From Sipunculus nudus (lineage: Eukaryota > Annelida > Sipuncula > Golfingiida > Sipunculidae), in contig CM049307.1 of assembly GCA_026874595.1 (NCBI GenBank), forward strand, positions 39,803,362-39,867,361: 64,000 bases of DNA. Direction: 5' to 3'. Positions 52,158-64,000 of the stretch are shown here, piece by piece. Below the pieces are notes generated by a model. The model saw nothing but the letters and a program-made list of their open reading frames with translations, did no database searches and was not told the DNA's origin. Position numbers and translations under genes: made by a program. Positions within the stretch are counted from its first letter, which is position 1; the number at the start of each line of letters is the position of its first letter.

Positions 52158-53087
52158 CTGCAGTGGAGAAATGAGACATAAGCCTAATTAACCAGAATTA
52201 AACCAGGACCATACCTTGTAAAATATTTTGGTATTTCATTAAAGGGGCCCAATCACCCATCTGACCTTTATAAACTAAAGGTAATCCCTTTGAGCTTTTA
52301 TAAAAATAGGTCAGATAATTTGGATATCGCCGCACACAGGCTGCTTGTTTTGTTTATATCAATTAGTTTATAATTTGTGGGGACCCTTCAAAAAAATCAA
52401 AACAAAGGGCACCTGGCAGCAAGTCAGATAAGCAAGAGCCTTGCAAAAGGCGTTTTGCTTCCAGTAACCTTTCTACCTTCGCATGTATGCAAACTACCGC
52501 CTAAGGTTACATGTTTTTCCTGTTTGTCAAGACCGCTGTGTTTACAAACACGTTATTGATAAACAAGTTCATGCATCCTTCACGAAGGCCTCATAAGAAC
52601 TTTTCACAACTATAATTACCCTTGGATCATTAATGTATACACAGAGGAAGCCAGAAATCACATAAATGGTAGGTAAATGGGCACCTTTAAAACCAATATT
52701 TGAGAAAACAAGTCATTTTTTTTTTACAACATCCAACCAAACTGACCTATGAAGCCCAAGGTCACTGGTCACGTGCGCATGCTCAGATACCAACATTTAA
52801 AAGCTGCTGATTGGTTGTTGAGTACCATAAGTATTCTAACAAATGTAACAAATGTCATAATGCGGCTGCCAACCGGAGATAGGGGCAATGTCACCTGGCC
52901 AAAAGTTCAAGGGATACAAACAGAATTTTGCAAAGTATAAATGTTGTTTTTTTTTAATACTATAAGTATTACATTTGATATGAGGCCTTTGCTCCCCCAG
53001 CTTTTGTGTTAAATTATATTAAAATATTTAATTTTAAGAGAATATTCACCAAATTTCAATGTACACTCACTGGTGGAAGAGACTACG
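52158..53087. other. No gene seen
   Basis: AT-rich DNA with 60-63 codon plus-strand frames lacking splice or domain support. A signal-peptide exon for the polycystin was looked for here and not found. Confidence 0.45.
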
Positions 53088-53260
53088 GTATTTTATAAGT
53101 GGTCGAGCTAGCCTACATTCAACATTATGGACAGAAATGAGTCCACGTATATATAATTACTAGTAATGACAAACAACCTGAACGTTTGCATGTTTACTAA
53201 TTTATGTATAAAGATGGAAAAAAAAGTGTCAACGTGCTAAGCTGTATATCCGATGTCAGT

Positions 53261-53320
<60 letters not shown>

Positions 53321-53575
53321 CAAAATACGGCTATGCCCATAAACAGTGAAAATGAGATAACACCTTTGTTTTACCTTTTCAGCATTTGAATATTGTATGT
53401 GAATCGATTCTCCCTCGAAGCTAAGGATTTTTTTTTATTTCTGATGAATTTATAATGTATGTAACACGTCCTCACTGTTTATGGTCTACACTTTTTAATA
53501 AACTGAACTGTTCAGAAAATCTGGCCGCGAGACATTTCGATTGAGAGTGCGTGTGCGAGTGGTCTCGTAACAATA
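53088..53575 (+). repeat. Duplicated segment, copy 1, with (TA)n and LTR-like end
   Basis: It matches 53686-54236 plus 60695-60945. Shared words are AACATTATGGACAG, GAACGTTTGCATG, GTCAGTCACA, TACCTTTTCAG, CGAAGCTA and GAGAGTGCGTGTGCGAGT. A TA run lies at 53265-53319. Its last ~115 bp (53460-53572) begin TGTAACACG, contain AATAAA and end CGTAACA, like a short LTR, so the copies may be retroelement pieces. Confidence 0.7.
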
Positions 53576-56500
53576 ATCCAAAGCATCAGGCTAAAAATTG
53601 TCCAAAACATCATTATCGATGTATACCTTGTGCACTTGGTTGATAATTGTTTAATATCAAATTTTATGTTTACTGTATTTTATTACAGTATTTTAATACT
53701 GGTCAAACTTCTCCTCTTTCAACATTATGGACAGGAATGAATCTATATACATAATTCACAATACACAGGGCGTAGATCCAACAAATAACTTGAACGTTTG
53801 CATGGTTACTAATTTATCTACTACTAAAATTGTCCCGTCTGTTTGTCCCAGAACTACCACAGAAACGGGCCATGGCAGTTGGCCAGTTTTGCTATCAGCG
53901 TCAGTCATATATGCCCTAACTTACAGAACGCACACCAACTTTGCCCTTCCACTTTCACGCATTTGATTTCCCGGCAGCATCAAATCACAACTCAGTGGCC
54001 CGTCATCACATCGCTCTCCATTGCTGACCTTCACCTTAGCACATTACCACAGAGACGTATATAGATTGATTCCTTATCGATTACCAAACGTCGCTACTCT
54101 ACGGGTCTGGCCACACAATACGCGGCAAGGCACCCAACGAGTCCCCATTTTTTAGTTAATGTAGAAAGATGAAAAGGCGAAGCTAAAAATGTCAACAAGC
54201 TACAAGCTGTATAACTGGTGTCAGTCACATATATATAATAACAAGGCCTACAGGCCTAATGCGAAACTGTGCATTGGGAAATACACCAAGTATAATGCTT
54301 CAATGCTGGACCATTACTTCTCATGTATATGAACAATGCATGTACTAAACATTTTGAATAAGAAACAATTACACAAACTTCACTGCTGAAATTCTGGCAT
54401 GGGTGCACGCAACACAAAAATGATTGTGGATGGCACCACCAGTCTTGTATACAACAAAGCTATCAGAGATATATACATATGCCCAATTTCAGACTGATAT
54501 ATCAAACCCCTCCTGAAAATAAGCAGGGACACAGACTGTGCAAAAATTACTGTAAGTGGCACCACAATTCTTGTGAACGAGAAAGCCATCAAAGACACAT
54601 AGACAGGTCAAAATATCAGGCCAATACATCAAAATTACCTTGAGTCTGATGCATGGGGCTGACCAGGCTTAGGTGAGAAAGGCAGTTGCCCCGAGTGAAC
54701 TGTGACGATTTTGCTAGCTCAGGCTACTGCACTTAGTGAACTCATGACCTGCACCTGGCTAGACTGAGTGAACTCTTGACCTGTTGCATAATCTGACACA
54801 GTTGGCAGTCTGCCAAAGCTATAAATAGATCCAGGCTGAACTTTGGTGCTAAATCTGATGCATTGGGCAGTCTGCTAACACTATAAATAGTAGCAGCTAC
54901 TGCACTGAGTGAACTCCTGACCTGGCTGCACTGAGATACAGTTGGCAGTCTGCCAAAGCTATAAATAGATCGAGACTGACCTCTAGCCTGTTGCCAAGTC
55001 TGAAATAGTAGCCACACCACTGCATGACACCTAGTGGTGATCACATGGTGCCCATGAGGTGTTCACATGTCGCCCATGAGGTGATCACATGTCACTCATG
55101 AGGTGATCACATGCCTTGTGCTTGGCTGCACTGATTGAACTCTTGATCTATATCTGGCTGCACTGAATGAACTCTTGATCTGTTGCCAAATCTGAAACAG
55201 TTGGCAGTTTCTCAACCTATTAAAAGATACAGACGCAATCTTGGAGTGTTGGTGAATCTGTTTACACATACTGAAAGACTTTGGCTAAAATGCTTTTTTT
55301 CAAGCTGACATATTCATAAACTTTTTATCAAAATATCTGGAATAATAAAAGATGCAGTCCTTTCATTGTTTAAGGGCCAATAGTTCTGCCAAAAATCATT
55401 CAAGTAAACTTGAACAAAGGCCACCTAAGAATAATTTTTGTGCAATGTTACAGAAGTTATAATTGAAACAATAATTTTGTAGAAGAACAGTTTTGCAGTC
55501 CTCAGTTTGAAATAGACATAGTAATGGCCATAAGACCAACAAAAGCATTTCTGATATGATTTAAAGAACCATGTCCTAGGATAATTCTTTTGAAAAATTG
55601 AACAATTCAACTTGACAGTTTCATCAAAAACATTTTAAGCTGAAAGAGGCTAAAATTATGAGGTTTTTGCCCATAATAACCGGTCAATGTAGGTGGCAAC
55701 ACAAAATCTGTAACTCAAATATGAGTCATGTGACCAACATTTGCACAATACTTAGGAATGCTAGCTTCTGTCATTTCTGAGATTACTATGTCAGTATGCT
55801 TACTTGGCCAAATGACTGTTCAAATTCGTGTAACTCCACTAAAATTCATCAAATGCAAACCATTTGAACAAACTTAAGAGGGTTTGCCTCTGGGATCATT
55901 TCTGCAAAATATTGAACAATTTGGCTGGACCGTTTACAAGAAGAAGACTTTTAAAGGTTTTTCAGCTTTTTCCCAATAAAATCTTAGTAAACGCAGATAG
56001 CAAAAAGATAAGCAGAATCCCACAACATTTGATATGTGACAGATTATTGCATAAAATCTTGGAATGGTAGCTCCAGCCTGAGAAATTATTGGTTAATGTA
56101 CAGATGACCAATGACCCCTGTACAAAACAAAGGTCAATGCAGGTGGCGCCACCAATACCTGAATTTCATATATGACTCATGTGACCAACAGTGGCATAAA
56201 ATATACTGATGATAGCTCCGGCCGTTTTCTGAGACTGTCATTTTAGTATGCTTCAGCCAGTATAATTCAGCCAAAATTCAATCTTTGCAACCATAAAAGA
56301 CAATTATTATAAGAATTATTCAGGGGATTATTCTTGTAATATATTAAACAAATTTGCCCATTGGCGTCAGTCAAAGAACATTTTACAGGCTTATAACTCA
56401 TATGGGAAAATAAAGCAAAATGGCTAAGTTAAGCTTCCCATAACTCAGCCAAAAATCACTGAACCAAAACCATTTGAACAAACTTGAATTATCAACATCT

Positions 56501-56949
56501 AAGGATAATTAATGTGTGAGATTTAAGAATTTGGCCCAGTGGTTTTTGAGCAGAAGATCTTTGTAGCCACTTAGCTAAAATGGGATGTTATGGCATATGA
56601 CTAAATTAAGCTTCCCATAACTCAGCCAAAATCACTGAACTGAGACCATTTGAAACAAGTGACCCATGGGTCATGACGCTCAGCTGACTGGGAAGAGATT
56701 CGCAAAAGGAAATTTTATCATCAGAATGGTAGTATATACCCATTCAACTGAAGCATCAAACAGATTAACCAACAGGCCAAGATTTAGTCTGTATTTATAT
56801 ATCTCAAAAATAGAGAAAAATGTGTAAACTTTTAAAACTAGAATACGGGTAACCGACAAGTGACTACATGTATCTGCCAAAATCGGATAGTGAGGCATGG
56901 ATTGAGTGGCAAGGGGAAATAGAGTGAGGTATGTTGCATATTAGCATGG

Positions 56950-57830
56950 ATGTCTGCAGCCTAAATGTGTATGTAGGTTGTGCCACCTACCACAAATCCA
57001 GAAAGCTGTCCAAGCTGTATACACCTGCAAAATTTTAGGCAGAAAAGTCAAACCACTACATGTATATGAGCGATTTTTGCCCATGGCAGACAAACAGACA
57101 AACACTGTGCAAAAATCTTTGCAGGTAACCCCTCCAGTTTTGTGTATGATAAAGACCTATGAGAGATCTAAACACATGCACAATTTTGGCCCAATCGGTC
57201 AAATGGTTCCTGAGATATGGGCTTGGATGTGTCCAGCGTTAACTAGAATGTAGGTGGCGCCACCTGTCATAAAATCAAGAAAGCTGTCCACGATGTATAA
57301 ACCTGCAAAATTTTAGGCAGTTATGTCGAACCACTACAGAGAAATGAGTAATTTTAGGCCACGGCAGACTAACAGACAGACGCTGTGCAAACATTGTTAC
57401 AGGTGGCGCCACCATTTTTTGTGTATGTTACAGAGCTATCAAAGGGCTACATTTGTATAAAGTTTATTTCCTGATCGGTCAAACGGTTCCCGAGATATAA
57501 GCTTGGATGTCATCAGCGTGAACGTGAATGTAGGTGGCGCCACATGTCATAAAATCAAGAAAGCTATCCTGGATGTATACACATGACGAATTTCAGGTGA
57601 ATTAGTCAATTCACTGCAGAGATATGAGTGATTTTAACCCAAGGCAGATGAACAGATGGACATTGTGCAAACATGGTTACAGGTGGCGCCACCATTTTTT
57701 GTGTATGTTATAAAGCAATCCAAGGGCTACATTTGTATCAATTTTATTTCCTGATCGGTCAAACGGTTCCCGAGATATGAGGGTTTATGAGTGGAAACAG
57801 ACCCACAAATGGACACTGGATAGAGAGGAA
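56950..57830 (+). repeat. ~280 bp tandem repeat, three copies
   Basis: Copies begin near 56968, 57250 and 57530 and share GTAGGTGGCGCCACCTGTCA, AGAAAGCTGTCC, AATTTTAGGCAG, CGGTCAAACGGTTCC. Spacings are about 282 and 279 bp. The second and third are more alike than the first. Confidence 0.85.
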
Positions 57831-58009
57831 AGGTCAGAGGTCAATGCACATTGGTTAGGCACCAGTTCACATGTGACCCGATAATAGGTGTAAGTTTGGG
57901 AAAAATTGGTCCATTAGTCTCCGAAGAGTTCTCTGGAAACGAACGCCGCCGCGGCGGAGGAACTCGGTCAAAAACATAGTATCCGCAAAACTTCGTTTTG
58001 GCGGATACA

Positions 58010-60000
58010 AAAATACAGGTGGCTCCACCAGTCTGCAGAAACTAATAAAAACACTTAATGGTCAATATCCATGCAAAAAATAATGGTGATCTCTGCATTA
58101 GTTGTTCAGATACTTCAGTTTTTGTATCAAATTGTCCATTATTCTGAGGGATACTTCGGAGTCCTATAGCTTGAAGGATATGGGTAACAGAGAAGTTTCC
58201 ACAGGCACCTTTCATGGGCCTCCTTGCATGACAAGAATGAAGATTCTAGGTCCAGTTGTTGCGATTTGTACCCTGTTGACAGATAACCACATCTTTAAAG
58301 GTCTCAAAAAAAAGAAAAAAATTCATAAAAATTTGAAAAAAAATAGAGGTGGCACACCCAGTCTGCAGAAACTGATGGAACAGCTCATGATCAATATGTA
58401 TGCCGAAAATCATGACCATCAGTGTTGTAGTTATTGAAATACTGCAGTTTTTGTATCAAATTTTCCATTATTCTGGGGGGGGGGGGGGGGGTATTTTGGA
58501 CCCATACAGCTTAAAGAATATGGGTAACAGAGACCTAATTTCAAGTTTCCATGGAGACTTTTCATGGGTCTCCCTGTGTGTCAAGAATGAAGATTCTTGG
58601 TCCAGTTTTTATGATTTGTGCACTGTTAACAGATGTTCATATCTTTAAAGGTCTCAAAAATACAGAAAAATTTCGTAAAAAAAACCGAACAAATACAGGT
58701 GGTGCCACTAGTCTGAAGAAACTTATGAAACACTCCATGTTCAATATCCATGCAAACAATTATGGTTATCTCTGCATTAGTTGTTCAGATACTTTAGCTT
58801 TTGTATCAAATTTTCCATTATTCTGAGCTGTACTTTGGAGTGCCATAGCTCAAAGGATATGGGTAACAGAGACCAAATTTCAGGTTTCCATGGAGACTTA
58901 TCATGGGTCTCCCTGTGTGTCAAGAACGAAGATTCTAGGTCCAGTCGTTACGATTTGTACCCTGTTGACAGATAACTACATCCTTAAAGGTCTCAAAAAT
59001 GGAGAAAACAAATCGTGAACATTGAAAAATACAGGTGGCGCCACCAGTCTGCACAAACTGATGAAACATCTCATGATCAATATGTATGTCGAAAATCATG
59101 ACCATCAGTGATGTAGTTAATGAGATATTGAAGTTTTTGTATGAAATTTTTGACTATTCTGGGGGGTAATTTTGGGCCCCATAGCTCGAAGGATATGGGT
59201 AACAGAGACCTAATTTCTGGTTTCCATGGAGACTTTTCATAGGTCTCTCAGTGTTTCGAAAATGAAGATTCTGGGTCCAGTCGTTAGGATTTGTGCCACG
59301 CTAACAGATGACAGCATCCTCAAAGGTCTCAAAAATAGAGGAAAAAATCGTAAAAAATCAAACAGTACAGGTGGCACCACCAGTCTGCAGGAACTGATCG
59401 AACATCTCATGATCAATATGTATGCCAAAAATGAAGACCATCAGTGATGTAGTTATTGAGATATTGAAGTTTTTGTATGAAATTTTTTACTATTCTGGGG
59501 GGTACTTTGGGGCCCCATAGCTCAAAGGATATGGGTAACAGAGACCTAATTTCTGGTTTCCAAGGAGATTTTTCATGGACCTCTCAGTGTGTCAAGAATT
59601 AAGATTCTAAGTCCAGTCTTTATGATTTGTGCCTTGTTAACAGATGTTCTCATTTTTAAAGGTCTCAAAAATAGAGAAAAAAATTCGTAAAAAATCGAAA
59701 AATACAGGTGGCGCCACCAGTCTGCAGGAAGTGATGTAACATCTCATGATCAATATGTATGCCAAAAATCATGACCATCAGTCAAGTAGTTAATGAGATA
59801 TTGAAGTTTTTGTATGAAATTTTTGACTTTTCTGGGGGGTACTTTGGGGCCACATAGCTCGAAGGATATGGGTAACAGAGACCTAATTTCTGGTTTCCAA
59901 GGAGATTTTTTATGGACCTCTCAGAATCCCAAGTTACAAGGTTCTAAGTCAAGCGGTTACGATTTGTGCCTGGTTAACGGACGGACAGACGGACAGACGG
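58010..60000 (+). repeat. ~340 bp tandem repeat, six copies
   Basis: The word GGATATGGGTAACAGAGA returns near 58166, 58518, 58857, 59194, 59528 and 59863, spacings of about 334-352 bp. Each copy carries GATTCTAGGTCCAGT, GATTTGTRCCCTGTTAACAG and, at its start, GGTGGCGCCACCAGTCTGCA or a variant. It ends in a GACGGACA run at 59987-60010. Open frames of 64-111 codons across it are repeat artefacts. Confidence 0.9.
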
Positions 60001-60945
60001 ACAGACGGACAAAGAGTGATCGCTATAGCTCAGATGACTTTCAGTCAGCTGAGCTAAAAAACTTGAGAAAGCACTACCCTAGGATCATCTTTGTGCGATA
60101 TTAAACAATTTGGCCATATGGGTTCAGAGAAGAAGTTTTTTGTAGCTGTCAGTATGATACAGGCACTGATGACCCCTGTACAAAAAAGGCCGATGCAGGT
60201 GGCGCCACCAATACCTCAATTTCAGATATAACTCATGTGACCAACATTGGCATAAAATTTGGTGATGATAGCTCCAGCCGTTTCTGAGATTGTAATTTTA
60301 CTATGCTTTTTTGGACAGATGACTAAGTTCAACTTCCTGTAACTCGGCCAAAAATCACCGAACTTAAACCATTCGAACAAACTTGAGAGAGATTGTTCCA
60401 GGGATCATTTCTGTGAAACATTGGACAATTTGGCTGAACAGTTTCGGAGAAGATTTTTAAAGCTTTTTTAGCTTTTCCCTATAAAACCTATGAAAATGCA
60501 GTTAGCCAAAAAATAAGCAAAATCCGATTGAGTTTTTTAGATGATTAATTTTTTTGCATAAAATTTTGTGATGCTAACTCTTCCCGTTTTCAAGATAGTA
60601 TGGGTTAACGTACAGACGACGGACGACAGACGACAGACGCCGGACGACGCCACACCATCGCACAAGCTCACAGGTTCGCTAAAAATACCTCTATGCCTGC
60701 AGGGTGATAATAGGATAACACCAGGTTATACCTTTTCAGTATTTGACTATATTGTATGTTTATCGATACTCCATCGAAGCTATGGGTTCATATATTTCTT
60801 TCTGAGGAATTAACAACAAATGTCACACGGCCAACGCGCTCTCTGTATGTGGTGCACGCTAATAAACTGTAACGTTACTGTTTAGAAAATCCTGTCGCGA
60901 GCTATCGATGAGAGTGCGTGTGCGAGTCGTCTCACAACAGTGACG

Positions 60946-63900
60946 TACAAAACAGGACTGGTCACAGCTGATACGACATGGGCTAATTTTATCTATTTAA
61001 AATCAGTGTTCATATTGGCAAGATAATATACTGAAAATGCCAAATGCCTTTTGTGGTTTGTTATTTTTTTAAGGATTCCTGGCCTGTTAGCTCTGTAACT
61101 AGGCTGGCTTAAAAAAACAACAAATGCCGGCGTCACTCAGACAAGATATACTATTGGTGACATGCTCGTCAGGCTTACAGAAATTCAATACCTTTGCCGA
61201 ACATATGCTCTCAAATTTCAAAGGATGAGCCGAATTGTCGTTCGAAAATGGGATTAAGATACGTAATATGTGGACAAAACCTTTTCCTACCCCTTTTCCG
61301 AAATCTCATTAACTAAATAAACTACTGAATATTAAAATAGCGATCTTGTTTACGCAATTTGCATCCCCCCCCCCCTTCCATTGTTCGTTTCTATGTGGTC
61401 GGGAAAACGTAGATTATTTTCATGTTACGAAATGAAATTTCGAGATTTTAGTGATTTCGGGATTATATTTCTGTCTACAATTCTCTAGTTTCTTCATATT
61501 AACTGATTGCTCTTTTAAATGCGCATTTCATAATATGAAAAATTACAATATCGCTTGCTTTAATGAATAATCATGAATGTTAACCAATAGAATTATTTTT
61601 TATCTTCAACTCAAAAAGTGATGAAAATGAGCAATACTCCTGTGTTAAAAACAGTAGACTGGGCGCGATCACAATGGGTTGGCCTACGGTCATTACGGCT
61701 ACAACACCTGCCAATCAGGAGATGCCCTGACTGACTGGGCCCCAAAATGTTATAGACGTTCCCACTGGCCAAAACATTGCATGTGTCGCAAATGACTCAG
61801 GCCTGGGACCCGATACACGACCCTTGTCATTTCCGCTGAGTCCCCTGGACCTTTCGTACAAATTGTTGCGACAGGTTCAAAAGTGAATTTACAGTCGGCC
61901 CTTGGTCCATCTAGCAGAGATATATCAGAGGACACAAAGGTCCGTGTATAGACTAGTTTGGCCTACTCCTTGTTCGGGATCTGTCATGCATGCGCAAAAT
62001 TGGACCTCCGGTCACGCGGCCTTGTTTTTGTAAACATACACATTGACTGTGTTAAATAACACGCAAAACCATAACAAACCATAAACAGCTTAAAGGGAGC
62101 TACTGAGACCGTGTGCTGGGATGGATTTGCCTGGAAACTTTTGTATACAGCAAAAATCAATTGAAAGTGTGAAAGAATAGTCATAATGCTGCTCCTGATT
62201 AGGTCTCTTCCAACAAAGCGAAGAGCGAACTTAAAGGGAGCAACATAAATCTCTAAATTATATATGCATGAGCGATTACTGATAGAAAAACCGGAATCCA
62301 TTAGAGGCGAATCTAAATTGACGGTGTCTGAAGTGTTAAGCATTCAGCCACACGTCGCCCGGCGCGGTATTGTTAGGATATAGACCTGACAGCATGTATT
62401 GTGCTGGTCTGTCATTATGACAGGCTTGAAGGTTTTTCTAAGCTTTTAAGGGAAGTGGGGACGATGAGTTGGCATCATATTGACGACCTGTTGCAAGCCA
62501 TGTCGCTGAGGAATTATCTAGCTTTGTTAGGTTCAAAGCGTCAGCTGAACTATTTTACACAGCAATCATTACGTTAGTGTCCATGGAACATGGTTTTTGT
62601 ACTGCTTGCGTTTCATGCCGCATTAATAATAAAGCCGCTTATTTCAAAGCACCAGCATAATATGATATTTACTAGTCGGTTTTAGCAAACCTGAGTTCTG
62701 ACCAACTGGATTGAGTAGACATCATGTAAATGGAAGAGAGCGTGTAAAAATCATAATGTAAATGGAAGAGAGCGTGCAAAAATAATCATGTAAACAGATG
62801 GGAGCGTTTAAAAATCATCATGTAAACAGATGAGAGCGTGTACACGCTTTATGCCTGAAATCAGTTTCATTTTGCCAAAGCCTTGATAGAATTGATTATG
62901 ATTTTTTTTATCGTCAACGAACGCTTGTTCAGGTCACGTAACTATTTTTTTCAGGAATTATATATTATCAAATCAATATGTTTCTCGACGGTTATTTGTT
63001 GATGAACAGCAAATTCGTCCATGGAAACATCAATATGATAATGAAACGCCCATGCTTAATCTTTATGACCAATTGAAAATCTTTAGATAAAGCCCGAGGT
63101 ATATAATACTCTGTCCGAGCACTAGTCGATTTGATGCATCAAATATATTTATTTCAATGTCGGTGTATCCACAGGGCAACTTTCCGCCAAGGGTCGTTTT
63201 TTTTTCTCAAATGAACCCCTTCCGGACTACTTGTCGATCTCCACTGTCAAACTGTTAAAATCAAAATCTGTTACTTTCATAGAAACGCCTGAAGGTTTAC
63301 ATTTTGCATGCGTATGCCTACAAAATATTACTTTTTTTCCGCGAAGTTCTTACCACAAAATCACCCCTGTAATATAGTTTGCCTTATTTGAAACAATTGT
63401 GAAATATCATCATATGAGAGGCCCATTTTCCTAATACCAGGCAAGTATTTTACATCGAGTTACTGGCTTAATGTAGAAGCGACATCTGCAGCTTAAACAC
63501 AAGGGGTCCGGTGAAATCTGGGCAAGCGGAGTAAGCCAATGTCAAGCCATATAAAACCGGTCATGTAAAGACAAGAATGATGTCTTACCACTGAAGTCAG
63601 CGCAAGAACGGACAATTCCGGATAATAAACGGGAATTAAAGAACCAAGAGAAAAGAATAATTATTCTGGCAGAGTTGTCAGGTTTCTATGTTTCTCACGC
63701 GTTTTTGTTTTTGGTGCTAATCACCATTTGTACACGGTAATATGACATTATTTTATAAACCACGTGTTCAGAAGAAAGAATGATGATTAGAGAAAATACA
63801 CAAGCTAGTAAGAAGTGCTGAATACAGTAAAAGGATTCTCGAGTCCGAGGTATAAATCCTTAATTCGAATCTAAATTCAGGTCTCCATCACTTGGGTTGG

Positions 63901-64000
63901 CCTGTAGACATGGAGGCATATTTGCATGGTCGAGCTACTTTCGTGTCATAGCAACAAAAAAAGATGTCACACCTAGATATTTTGAGTCAATATCATTTTA
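60946..64000. other. No gene supported
   Basis: The minus-strand frame of 119 codons at 61984-62343 contains a duplicated APFKF/APFKLF phrase from an internally repeated TTAAAGGGAGC motif and is probably repeat-derived. A 24-26 bp near-repeat with GATGAGAGCGTGTA occurs at 62717-62845. No exon with good splice signals was found on either strand. Confidence 0.45.

Larger units (their letters stand above)
56654..60060 (+). mobile_element. TIR element nested in the repeat block, ~3.4 kb
   Basis: Left end AACAAGTGACCCATGGGTCA followed by GCTCAGCTGACTG; right end CAGTCAGCTGAGC then TAAAAA. The right end can also fold as a hairpin (TAGCTCAG at 60026-60033 with CTGAGCTA at 60049-60056). Host words on each side, CCATTTGAA and ACTTGAG, are contiguous as CCATTTGAACAAACTTGA in neighbouring unoccupied units, so the insertion point is visible. 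The interior is two tandem arrays; no transposase. Confidence 0.65.
54237..60694. repeat. Composite repeat block
   Basis: Built from several tandem families: ~100 bp units with CTGACCTGGCTGCACTGA and AGTTGGCAGTCTGCCAAAGC (54700-55260), a ~25 bp GAGGTGATCACATG unit (55030-55115), units with CCATTTGAACAAACTTGA (55390-56650 and 60060-60540), and the TIR element at 56654-60060. The right edge has GACGACGGACGACAGACGAC-type repeats. No coding sequence is seen. Confidence 0.75.
53686..60945 (+). repeat. Duplicated segment, copy 2, split by a repeat insertion
   Basis: The left part (53686-54236) and right part (60695-60945) together match copy 1; the break falls in the TA tract of copy 1. About 6.4 kb of repeat arrays (54237-60694) separates them. 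A further ~320 bp insertion (about 53820-54150, starting CTAAAATTGTCCCGTCTG) sits in the left part. Confidence 0.6.

Noticed and set aside
58102-59447. Several 64-111 codon plus-strand frames sharing protein phrases
   Set aside because: The shared phrases come from the ~340 bp tandem unit; frames start and stop differently in each copy.
61984-62343. 119-codon minus-strand frame
   Set aside because: Contains an internal repeat phrase, no splice or domain evidence, and sits in repeat-rich DNA.
63560-63660. Possible first exon with hydrophobic start and donor GTAAGA on the minus strand
   Set aside because: The frame reading IIILFSWFFNSRLLSG has no in-frame ATG after the upstream stop, so it cannot be a signal-peptide start as seen.

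Overview
The window is animal nuclear DNA. It is AT-rich, the genes are intron-rich with GT-AG introns, and (TA)n, (CA)n, poly-G and minisatellite tracts and small terminal-inverted-repeat (TIR) elements are common. No prokaryotic operon, rRNA, tRNA or CRISPR is seen. The gene type and repeat style suit a marine invertebrate, perhaps a mollusc or another lophotrochozoan. That placement is inference from style, not from a diagnostic gene.

The main feature is one long minus-strand gene for a polycystin-1-like receptor-channel. I could join 28 exons between 49655 and 17278 so that every splice phase agrees and the frame stays open for about 2,385 codons. In protein order it encodes two EGF-like cysteine modules, a WSC domain, a first (partial) REJ module, a complete second REJ module, a GAIN domain with an intact GPS cleavage motif, TM1, a PLAT domain, and then TM2 to TM11 with the polycystin extracellular loop, pore region and a basic cytoplasmic tail. 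Two further exon candidates upstream (52041-52157 and 50220-50310) join each other in phase but not the main chain. The true start of the gene is therefore not found.

Downstream of the channel, at 10373-11236 on the same strand, is a 287-codon open frame for a disordered basic/serine-rich protein with RVxF-type and SILK-type protein phosphatase 1 docking motifs. It may be a separate gene or, less likely, a distal tail exon of the polycystin.

The rest is introns and intergenic DNA full of repeats. The left end (0.56-5.9 kb) has a higher-order AT-rich satellite, a TIR element and nested hAT-like elements. Introns carry several short TIR elements, a pogo-like element, a tRNA-like SINE, two copies of a ~1 kb dispersed repeat, and tandem arrays with 90, 34 and 29 bp units. 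The right end (53-61 kb) has a duplicated segment whose second copy is split by about 6.4 kb of nested repeat arrays.

The most unusual structure is at 20155-20945. The 3' splice site and first ~25 codons of a channel exon have been copied about nine times as a ~90 bp (30-codon) tandem array directly upstream of the real exon.
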